Assembly: GCA_945860325.1 (NCBI GenBank)
Contig: CAMARL010000041.1
Location: forward strand, 1 to 12,811
DNA length: 12,811 nucleotides
Source of the DNA: Spirosoma fluviale
GTDB taxonomy: Bacteria > Bacteroidota > Bacteroidia > Cytophagales > Spirosomataceae
Direction: 5' to 3'
Position numbers and translations under genes: made by a program. The notes below the pieces were generated by a model. The model was not told the DNA's origin. It worked only from the letters and a program-made list of their open reading frames with translations, and made no database searches. Shown piece after piece: positions 6,341 to 12,811 of the stretch. The number at the start of each line of letters is the position of its first letter. Position 1 is the first letter of the stretch.

Positions 6341-8674
6341 ATGATATCACCTAAATTTCTTTTATTTTTTTATTTACTCTTAACGTTTCAAGGCATTTCT
6401 CAAACGACATGCAATTGTACATTAAAGGGAAAAGTAATTTCAAAAGAAAGCGGTGAGGTCATTCTTGGTTCATACGTATATTTGAAAGGCCAAAAAACAA
6501 AAGCTCAAACAGACGAAAAGGGGAATTTTAAATTAGAAAAAATTTGTCCCGGAACTTATTTGTTGGTCTGTGAAATGAGCAGCTTCAACAAAGTTGAGAC
6601 GCCCATTACCTTAAAGGACCATGACGACCTAACAGAAAATCTGAGCCTAGAAACACACGAAGAGCATCTGATGGAGGTATTGGTCACCGGAAAAAAAACG
6701 GAAAACACCTCCCAACTCAAAGGGGAATTAAGTGCTGAAGAACGTTCCCAAAGAAATGGATTAAGCCTAGGTGAAATGCTAAAAGGAATTTCAGGCGTTC
6801 AAAGTTTGCAAACAGGAAGCAGCATTTCTAAACCCATCATTCATGGCATGCACTCTTCCCGGGTGATCATTCTAAATCAAGGCGTGCGGCAGGAAGGCCA
6901 ACAATGGGGCAGTGAACATGCGCCGGAAGTAGATCCATTCGTCTCTAAAAACATACAAGTGATTAAAGGCCCTGCAGGACTTAGGTATGGAGGCGATGCG
7001 ATTGGCGGCCTCATTTTAATGGAACCAAATTCATTGCCCGACACCAGCGGAATTTTAGGAGAGGCTCAAACCATATTTTTCACGAACGGAAGGCAATTCG
7101 TCACTTCGGGCATGTTAGAAGGAGGATTTAAAAATGCAAATGGTTGGGGATGGCGAGTTCAAGGAACCTTAAAAAATGGAGGTAACACAAAAACGGCCAA
7201 TTACTATTTGGCCAATACGGGTGTCGAAGAACAAAATTTTTCAACGGCCCTAGGTTATAAAAATCAAAAGTTTGGCACCGATTTGTTTATCAGTCGCTTC
7301 CACTCTGTCGTAGGCATTTATGCTGGATCCCATATCGGCAACATTAATGACCTCAAAACGGCTATTGCCAGCGATAGGCCATTTGAAATTTATACGCCAA
7401 CAAATTTCATTAGAGAGTTAGAACGACCCAACCAAGATATCATACATTCACTGACAAAATTCAAGGCTTACCTCAATCTAACCAATAAAACGATTAGGAT
7501 GAACGTGGCATATCAAGATAATGAACGGCTGGAATTTGATGTCATGCGATTAGGGAAAAACATCAACACATTAAGTTTTAACCTTGAGACCTTAAGTTCT
7601 GAAATTTTAATCGACGAGTCCAACTCCTCAAAATTATGGAAAGGGAAATTTGGCTTAACGTTTTTAACCCAAGGCAATCTTACATCAGGTAATCGAGTAA
7701 ATCTACCCACGCTCACGTCTAGTTTGCTGCCGAATTATTACCTAAGTAACCTAGGTATTTTTGCTTTAGAAAGGTATGTCAATCAAAAAATGGAAATCGA
7801 CATGGGACTCCGATTAGATACAAAAGACATTGAAATTCATCGGCCTATTCAAAATTATTCAACCAACATTAAGCGTGAATTAACTAATTACATAGGTCTT
7901 TCAGGTAGTTTGGGTTTAAAATACCATTGGACGCAAAATTTTGAAAATCACCTGATTTTCGCTAGAGCATTTAGAGCCCCAAGTCCGAATGAATTATTTT
8001 CAAATGGTGTCCATCACGGGGCAGGCGCATACGAAATAGGTGATCCTTTCTTGAAAGGAGAAACTGCCTACAATATAAGTCTAAACTCTTTGTATAGAAC
8101 CGAAAAATTGGAGCTAGAAATAGGTCTATATACCAATACTATTCATCATTTTATCTATTTAAAGCCTTTAATGGAAAAAGGAGAACCCGCGTTTATTACG
8201 ACTGTAAGAGGCAGTTTTCCTGCATTTACCTACGAACAAATTAACGCTAGTTTTAAAGGAATGGACGCACAAGTGTCCTACAGCATTTCTGAATCTTGGA
8301 GTCTTCAGCAAAAAACAAGTATTGTTCGGGCTTATGATGAATTAAATAATACCTACTTGGTGAATATTCCGCCTGACCGATTTGAATACCTGATTCGTTA
8401 TCAATTCAAAAAACACAAGCAATATGTAAGTTGGGGCATGACCCAAATCTCCACTCAAAAAAGAGTAGAAATAAACGCTGATTTTTCGCCTCCGCCGAAA
8501 GGATATATCCTTGGGCAAGTACATTGGGGGATCTCAATAAATAAATTTGACTTGGGGGTTTCAGTCACCAATGCATTCAACCAAGCTTACCGAGATTACC
8601 TAAATCGATTCCGGTATTTTGCAGAAGACCAAGGACAAAACATCAGTTTCAGAGCCACTTATCGCTTCAGCTAA
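6341..8674 (+). CDS. TonB-dependent outer-membrane receptor, ZnuD-like (metal or heme uptake candidate)
   Basis: From the ATG at 6341 the protein has 777 aa. It starts with a signal peptide (about 1-21), then a carboxypeptidase-D-like beta-sandwich (about 24-105) with four cysteines (24, 26, 69, 77). A probable TonB box follows (LMEVLVTGK, about 110-118), then a plug domain (about 125-230) and a 22-strand-type barrel to the end. The plug segment GVRQEGQQWGSEHAPEVDPF, with nearby H168, H171 and H193, and the barrel segment RAPSPNELFSNGVHHGAGAY recall ZnuD-like receptors, which import zinc or heme; the substrate here is inferred only. The protein ends TYRFS, with Phe next to last. The frame runs upstream to a TTG at 6293, but that would put 16 residues before the signal peptide and lie within the promoter. 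The gene is divergent from the sigma gene; no SusD partner is present. Confidence 0.9.
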   Translation: MISPKFLLFFYLLLTFQGISQTTCNCTLKGKVISKESGEVILGSYVYLKGQKTKAQTDEKGNFKLEKICPGTYLLVCEMSSFNKVETPITLKDHDDLTENLSLETHEEHLMEVLVTGKKTENTSQLKGELSAEERSQRNGLSLGEMLKGISGVQSLQTGSSISKPIIHGMHSSRVIILNQGVRQEGQQWGSEHAPEVDPFVSKNIQVIKGPAGLRYGGDAIGGLILMEPNSLPDTSGILGEAQTIFFTNGRQFVTSGMLEGGFKNANGWGWRVQGTLKNGGNTKTANYYLANTGVEEQNFSTALGYKNQKFGTDLFISRFHSVVGIYAGSHIGNINDLKTAIASDRPFEIYTPTNFIRELERPNQDIIHSLTKFKAYLNLTNKTIRMNVAYQDNERLEFDVMRLGKNINTLSFNLETLSSEILIDESNSSKLWKGKFGLTFLTQGNLTSGNRVNLPTLTSSLLPNYYLSNLGIFALERYVNQKMEIDMGLRLDTKDIEIHRPIQNYSTNIKRELTNYIGLSGSLGLKYHWTQNFENHLIFARAFRAPSPNELFSNGVHHGAGAYEIGDPFLKGETAYNISLNSLYRTEKLELEIGLYTNTIHHFIYLKPLMEKGEPAFITTVRGSFPAFTYEQINASFKGMDAQVSYSISESWSLQQKTSIVRAYDELNNTYLVNIPPDRFEYLIRYQFKKHKQYVSWGMTQISTQKRVEINADFSPPPKGYILGQVHWGISINKFDLGVSVTNAFNQAYRDYLNRFRYFAEDQGQNISFRATYRFS

Positions 8675-10072
8675 TTACCTTTTAAGCCAAGATTCAGGAT
8701 TTTGTCGAACCGTATTTTTCCAAACCTGGAAATTAATTTCTGCAGTCCCATCCTCATCTGATGCCACCGTTCCTATCCGCTGTCCCGTACGAACCCGCTG
8801 ACCCGTAGAAACCGATACGTTGTCCAACTTACTATATACAGTAAAATAGTCACCATGTTGGATCGCAACCACCGTATTAATCCCAGGAATATTAACCACC
8901 GACTGCACAATGCCATCATATACGGTATGAACAGCTGCACCAGCGGACGTTTGAATATCAATCCCATTGTTGTTAATCATGACCCCCTTCAAAATGGGAT
9001 GTTTATGAACTCCAAAATGATCCGAAATGAATCCCGATGGGACAGGGAAAGGCATTCTGCCACGTAATGCCGCAAATGAAACAGCTAATTTAGCCTCATC
9101 AGCATTCATGTAGTAGGTATTTTTCTCTAACACAGGCTCTGCCACCACTTCTTTGGTTGTAGCTTTTTCTTTGACAATTTCCTTTTTGGATTCCGACTTC
9201 GAAACTTCTTCCACTTTATCAGCAGGCTTTTCATATTTTTTAACGAGGCCATCTTCCAATTTAGGTTTGGGTAACTCCGGCTTATTGACTTCTAATTTCT
9301 TAGCCTGAGCCGCCATACGTAATCGGCGCTCCCGCTCCATACTTTTTTGAATCTCTCGTTGAACTATCCCGGCTATTAAATTATCCAATTTCCTAATCGC
9401 TAATTTTTTACGCTCCAACTCAATCTTCAATTTTTTCTCTTGTTGGGTTAATACCGTCACCACCTTCGCCTCTTTCGTTTTCATGACCTCCAACTTCACC
9501 TTTTCTTTTTCCTTAACCACTAACACTTTTTTCTCTTCATTTTTTTTGAAAATCACTTGCTGCTTTTTCGACATTAAGTCTTGGCGAGTCTCAAAAATCT
9601 TTTTAGCCTGCCCTTTTCGATTCGAAGTATATTGTTTTAAAAAGTCAAACCGACGAACAAACTCTCCTAAATCTGACGATAAAAGCAAAAAACTTAATTT
9701 GTTATTGACCGTCGACACTTTCTCCGCCTCATATAACATCTTAGCATACGCTTGCTTTAATTTCGCTAATTTGACGGCCAACTTATCACTTTCCTGGGTT
9801 AATATTTTAGCCTCGGACGCCAATAAATTTTGATTTTCATTCAGTATATTGATTTGCTTCTTTTGAACAACAATCTGCTCCTTAAGTACATTTAATTTAC
9901 CAATTGATACCTTTTTCTTTTTTGATGTTTTTGAAATGATCGAATTCAACTCCTTTATTTTCACCAAATTATCATTCTTTTGCTGCTCTAATTGAGTTTT
10001 TTTATCCACTTGAGCATAGGTCTCAAAACCAATAAAAAGGGCAATCAATAAAGTGATATAGTGTAATTTCAT
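8675..10072 (-). CDS. EnvC-like murein hydrolase activator (coiled coil plus degenerate M23/LytM domain)
   Basis: The 465-aa protein has a signal peptide (1-21, ending ETYAQ), a long Lys/Glu-rich coiled coil (about 25-250), a charged linker (about 260-315) and a C-terminal M23/LytM domain (about 335-463). The usual zinc-site residues are mostly replaced. The HxGxD motif reads N368-N-G-I-D372, the YAHL motif reads Y413-S-K-L, and the final HxH reads E445-I-N447. A peptidase is therefore unlikely. Coiled coil plus dead LytM is the build of EnvC, which switches on N-acetylmuramoyl-L-alanine amidases at the division site, so the same role is inferred. The ATG overlaps the stop of the DUF4292 gene by ATGA (10069-10072), implying translational coupling. 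Its stop abuts the stop of the convergent receptor gene. Confidence 0.9.
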   Translation of the reverse strand: MKLHYITLLIALFIGFETYAQVDKKTQLEQQKNDNLVKIKELNSIISKTSKKKKVSIGKLNVLKEQIVVQKKQINILNENQNLLASEAKILTQESDKLAVKLAKLKQAYAKMLYEAEKVSTVNNKLSFLLLSSDLGEFVRRFDFLKQYTSNRKGQAKKIFETRQDLMSKKQQVIFKKNEEKKVLVVKEKEKVKLEVMKTKEAKVVTVLTQQEKKLKIELERKKLAIRKLDNLIAGIVQREIQKSMERERRLRMAAQAKKLEVNKPELPKPKLEDGLVKKYEKPADKVEEVSKSESKKEIVKEKATTKEVVAEPVLEKNTYYMNADEAKLAVSFAALRGRMPFPVPSGFISDHFGVHKHPILKGVMINNNGIDIQTSAGAAVHTVYDGIVQSVVNIPGINTVVAIQHGDYFTVYSKLDNVSVSTGQRVRTGQRIGTVASDEDGTAEINFQVWKNTVRQNPESWLKR

Positions 10073-10920
10073 TTACGTGTAGGATTCAATAATTTTTCCG
10101 GAACCTTAAATGGAAATTCCAATGGTGTATCAAAAAGCTCTACTTTAGAGTATTTAATAGTAATCAACGTATTCACACTTTTATTATCCTTATCCTTAAC
10201 ATCCAAATTAATTTGACTAGAAAAAGGAAAAAGTACCTGATTCAATAAGGTGAATTCCTCAAAATCCATGGTCATCTTATTGCTTGTGGGAACGTCATTA
10301 ACTAATAACTTTTTTAATTTTCGATTAGGTCCTACCATATTATCAATATTAATTCTCCCCTCTTGCTGCTTCAAAATTATATTTTCATTCTCTCGGATAA
10401 CTCTTGAATTATTCTTTTTATAAGGCTGATTCCCCACAATGAGCGACTGAAGAATTGAATAATCCACCTTAAAACCCATCATCACACTGACGCTATCATA
10501 GGTTAAATCAAAGTATTCCCCATTGATTTTTTGATACAATTGAACCTTATTTTTTGAAAACAAACCTGTCGCTCCCGTAAAACCAGATTGTGATATATTA
10601 ACCCAAATTAAGCTATCTTTTTTCATACGAATATCGACCGTATACGTATCTTGGTTCTGCTGAGTCTTCCACACTATTTTAGACTTCGCTTTCAAAAAGT
10701 TAAAATTTAAATCTTCAGGGGCTAATTTTAATTCAGCATCATCTATTTTCAAGGGCTCTTTGGTTTTCTTTGCCACCGAGTCAATCAAATTGACTTCCTT
10801 TTTCGCTAAAGTATCTACTGTTTGGCTAATTGATGTCGCCAATAGGGTGGGAACGACGACCTTTTTCCCACAAGAAAAAATGCTAAAAGCAGTGAAGAAA
10901 AAAATAATGATTCGGCGCAT
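10069..10920 (-). CDS. DUF4292-family lipoprotein, LolB-like in outline
   Basis: The 283-aa protein carries a lipoprotein signal (hydrophobic stretch then IFSC, lipidated Cys17). Residues after the Cys (GKKVVV) lack the acidic cluster of Bacteroidota surface-export signals, so it probably faces the periplasm. The body (about 60-280) matches the DUF4292 pattern by eye: a stretch like KKDSLIWVNISQSGFTGATG, then repeated beta strands, resembling the LolA/LolB open-barrel type that carries lipoproteins. A lipoprotein-insertion role is therefore a reasonable idea but not established. The gene lies between the TPR and EnvC-like genes, an order I recognise as common in Bacteroidota. Spacing is 37 bp after the TPR gene and a 4-bp overlap with the EnvC-like gene. 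Confidence 0.85.
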   Translation of the reverse strand: MRRIIIFFFTAFSIFSCGKKVVVPTLLATSISQTVDTLAKKEVNLIDSVAKKTKEPLKIDDAELKLAPEDLNFNFLKAKSKIVWKTQQNQDTYTVDIRMKKDSLIWVNISQSGFTGATGLFSKNKVQLYQKINGEYFDLTYDSVSVMMGFKVDYSILQSLIVGNQPYKKNNSRVIRENENIILKQQEGRINIDNMVGPNRKLKKLLVNDVPTSNKMTMDFEEFTLLNQVLFPFSSQINLDVKDKDNKSVNTLITIKYSKVELFDTPLEFPFKVPEKLLNPTRK

Positions 10921-10957
10921 CTTAAAATTTAAGCGAATAAGCGTTTACAAAATTATC

Positions 10958-12667
10958 TCAATTTTCGATAATTCGTTTATTTTCAATCTTTTTATCCAAT
11001 TTATTACTTGCTCCTTCTAGTGAATTTGCTGTTTTCCAAGCCTTAACTGCCTCATCTACACGCCCATTCTTAAAAAGCGCGTCTCCATAATGTTCCCAAA
11101 CCGTTGAGCTATTTTGCTTCTCATCCTTCAAGGCTTTTTCAATATAAACTAATGATTCTAAGTACTCACCTCTTTGAAACAATACCCAAGCGTAAGTATC
11201 CAAATAAGTACCATTAGTAGGAAATTTGTCCACTAACTTCTTCGACATGAGAGCAGCCTTATCCAAACGGTCACGCCTCAAAGACAAGTAATAACTATAA
11301 TTATTTAAAACATGTTCTTCCATGGGATTTACGACTAATACCTTGTCAAAACAAGCATCGGACTGCTTATATAGGCCTTTGGAATGATAAGCGTCCCCCA
11401 TGATACCATATAATTGCATATACCAGCCATCTTGGCTATTGGCCATAGGAATCGCTCCCTCAAATGAACGAATGGATTCATTTATTTTTCCATTCAAATA
11501 CTCCGAAAACCCTTTTTGAAACCATAAAAACCCTTGATTTGGAAAAAGAACAAGGGCCTCTTCAGCATGTAAAGTTGCACTATCCAACAAGTTCATCTCG
11601 TAATCCAATTGAATTATTCGAGCCCAAACTTCAAACTTAGAATTACCCATTCTCGCCGCATGTAAGTATGAAACTTGCGCTTCTTTGAACTTGGATATAT
11701 TCGCCCATAAATCACCTTCAAGTGCAGAAAACCTCGGATCTACAGGATATAGGCCCTTTAATTCTAAAACCATTTCATGGACCGTTTGCCAGTCTTCTCT
11801 CGACTTAATTAATCCTAAAATTTGTATGGTTAATTGGCCCAAAATCTCCGAACTCATTCGTGAATCTGAAGCCGCACGAAAAATTTCTACACAGGTAGAA
11901 TCCAAATTTTTAGCTCCCAAAAACAATTTAGCACTCATTAAATTCAATTGGCCCTGACTCGGATATTTTAATTTCAACGGGCGCAGTTCGTCTTGCAAGG
12001 TCTTTCCAGCCACCAAATCCCAAACCGTTTCCATCTGATCCCAAGTAAATAATAATTCATCAGGTGAATTTTCGATCAAGCTAAAACCAGCATTCATGGC
12101 CCCTAAAACATCCTTATCCTTTAAATAAATAAATTGCTTCGTTCGAACAATTTCCGGAAAGTCCTCCAACCAAACCTCCACCTTCTTCAATGCATTCAAA
12201 GCTTCCTTGCCATTTTCTTTCCATAAATAGGCCTGCGCTAAACGCAATCCAATCTCAGGCTGGATCTCGTCAAATTCAGACATTTTATGAAGTGCTTCCA
12301 AGGCCTCATCTATCTTGCGTAAATCTAACGCGATGTCCGCATAGAAAAGTCCATAATCCATGGAGTGAGGGGAAAGTTTCCAAGCCTCCGCCGCATTTTT
12401 AAAAGCCAAAGAATTTTTATTTTGTGCCAAATAGGCCTTTCCAAGATAATAATAAATGGAAGGTTCATTAGGAACTTCAAGAATCAAATGTTCCCACACT
12501 AAAATGGCTTCATCAAAATCATCCTTAATGTAATGCCTCATCCCCTCAGTCATTAATTCCTCCAACTGCGCACCCGTCAAGTTATGAGCCTCCTGCTTTT
12601 TCTTTTGACCAAATAAGGGACTCAAAGAGAAACAAACCAATAAAAATATATAAAGCCGAATTTTCAT
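10958..12667 (-). CDS. Exported tetratricopeptide-repeat protein
   Basis: With the ATG at 12667 the protein has 569 aa and begins with a clear signal peptide (MKIRLYIFLLVCFSLSPLFG, then Q). The rest is mostly helical repeats. Good TPR units are visible near the N-terminus (YIKDDFDEAILVWEHLILEV, then IYYYLGKAYLAQNKNSLAFK), in the middle around EEALVLFPNQGFLWFQKG, and in at least three C-terminal units (about 420-550). No catalytic domain is seen, so it is likely a periplasmic scaffold. It heads the operon with the DUF4292 lipoprotein and EnvC-like protein, suggesting work in outer-membrane or cell-wall assembly. The frame extends to a TTG at 12700, rejected because it adds 11 residues ahead of the signal peptide. 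The extreme C-terminus (NKLDKKIENKRIIEN) is typical of this family. Confidence 0.87.
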   Translation of the reverse strand: MKIRLYIFLLVCFSLSPLFGQKKKQEAHNLTGAQLEELMTEGMRHYIKDDFDEAILVWEHLILEVPNEPSIYYYLGKAYLAQNKNSLAFKNAAEAWKLSPHSMDYGLFYADIALDLRKIDEALEALHKMSEFDEIQPEIGLRLAQAYLWKENGKEALNALKKVEVWLEDFPEIVRTKQFIYLKDKDVLGAMNAGFSLIENSPDELLFTWDQMETVWDLVAGKTLQDELRPLKLKYPSQGQLNLMSAKLFLGAKNLDSTCVEIFRAASDSRMSSEILGQLTIQILGLIKSREDWQTVHEMVLELKGLYPVDPRFSALEGDLWANISKFKEAQVSYLHAARMGNSKFEVWARIIQLDYEMNLLDSATLHAEEALVLFPNQGFLWFQKGFSEYLNGKINESIRSFEGAIPMANSQDGWYMQLYGIMGDAYHSKGLYKQSDACFDKVLVVNPMEEHVLNNYSYYLSLRRDRLDKAALMSKKLVDKFPTNGTYLDTYAWVLFQRGEYLESLVYIEKALKDEKQNSSTVWEHYGDALFKNGRVDEAVKAWKTANSLEGASNKLDKKIENKRIIEN

Positions 12668-12673
12668 AAATAG

Positions 12674-12727
12674 AGCGAATATACCATTTTGAATCATCAA
12701 TTTTAAAATAAATTCAATAGATTCGCT
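12674..12727. promoter_or_regulatory. Divergent promoter region with facing 10-bp repeats
   Basis: TATATTCGCT on the minus strand (12683-12674) and TAGATTCGCT on the plus strand (12718-12727) differ at one base and point outward toward the two divergent genes. Each resembles a -7 box with one mismatch to TAnnTTTG. Upstream TTG boxes are poorly spaced (14 and 26 nt), so these may be promoters, paired operator sites, or both. Confidence 0.35.
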
Positions 12728-12746
12728 GAATTAACCTAATAAGCTC

Positions 12747-12811
12747 ATGATAAAATATTTGTTGTCCCTCTGCATGCTACTAAGTTTGCCTTCCTTCGCT
12801 CAAGAAAAAAC
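12747..12811 (+). CDS. Start of an exported protein gene, cut by the window edge
   Basis: An ATG at 12747 opens a frame with no stop to the last base. The 21 complete codons give a textbook signal peptide: M-I-K-Y, a leucine-rich core, then LPSFAQ, with cleavage probably before or after the Gln. It is divergent from the TPR gene, with 79 bp between the two starts. Nothing of the mature protein is visible beyond Q-E-K, so no family can be named. Confidence 0.75.
   Translation, partial: MIKYLLSLCMLLSLPSFAQEK

Noticed and set aside
8675..9070. Active M23 endopeptidase
   Set aside because: The HxGxD and HxH residues are replaced, so an activator role is better supported.
9483..9833. 116-codon plus-strand frame inside the EnvC-like gene
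   Set aside because: It is the antisense of the Lys/Glu-rich coiled coil, giving a Phe/Ser-rich translation with no motif and no promoter.
10921..10933. Palindrome CTTAAAATTTAAG before the DUF4292 gene, considered as terminator or operator
   Set aside because: The stem is only A/T plus one C-G pair and lacks a T-tract; it is expected in AT-rich spacers.
10760..11020. 86-codon plus-strand frame across the DUF4292/TPR gap
   Set aside because: It is antisense to the lipoprotein signal region and the TPR gene end; hydrophobic content reflects the reversed AT-rich sequence.
12668..12700. TTG start adding 11 residues to the TPR protein
   Set aside because: The ATG at 12667 directly begins a clean signal peptide; the added residues lie in the divergent promoter region.
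1..12811. CRISPR arrays, tRNA or rRNA genes, insertion sequences, phage or defence genes
   Set aside because: I saw no regularly spaced repeats, structured RNA, transposase motifs or defence-type domains on either strand.

Overview
The window comes from a Bacteroidota genome, most likely order Cytophagales. This rests on the AT-rich sequence, promoters of the Bacteroidota type (TTG/TTTG, then TAnnTTTG), A-rich leaders without Shine-Dalgarno sequences, signal peptides ending in A-Q or S-Q, a SusC-type receptor architecture with a carboxypeptidase-D-like N-terminal domain, and the phylum-typical gene run TPR protein, DUF4292 lipoprotein, EnvC-like protein. A pigmented freshwater genus such as Aquirufa is possible, but that is only an impression.

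Layout: (1) 58-2415 (+), an exported M1-family metallopeptidase, ending at a strong and probably bidirectional hairpin terminator shared with the convergent crt operon. (2) 2471-5526 (-), a three-gene operon read crtI, crtB, TauE/SafE-type permease, with 5-6 bp gaps. (3) 5644-6147 (-), an ECF-type sigma factor gene upstream of crtI, separated from it by its own intrinsic terminator and a new promoter. (4) 6341-8674 (+), a TonB-dependent receptor with ZnuD-like features, divergent from the sigma gene. (5) 8675-12667 (-), an envelope operon read TPR protein, DUF4292 lipoprotein, EnvC-like amidase activator. It converges on the receptor gene with no base between the two stop codons. (6) 12747 to the window end (+), the first codons of another exported protein, cut by the edge.

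How the genes fit together: the sigma factor probably controls the carotenoid operon, as in many bacteria where an ECF factor sits beside crt genes. CrtB makes phytoene and CrtI desaturates it. No cyclase, hydroxylase or ketolase is present, so later steps must lie elsewhere; a TauE/SafE permease occupies the downstream position. The TPR-DUF4292-EnvC run looks like an outer-membrane and cell-wall maintenance unit. I find no CRISPR array, tRNA, rRNA, insertion sequence or phage gene, and no convincing wholly new system. The observations most worth checking are the regulatory region 6148-6340, the similar promoters of the sigma gene and crtI, the permease in the crt operon, and the abutting stop codons at 8672-8677.
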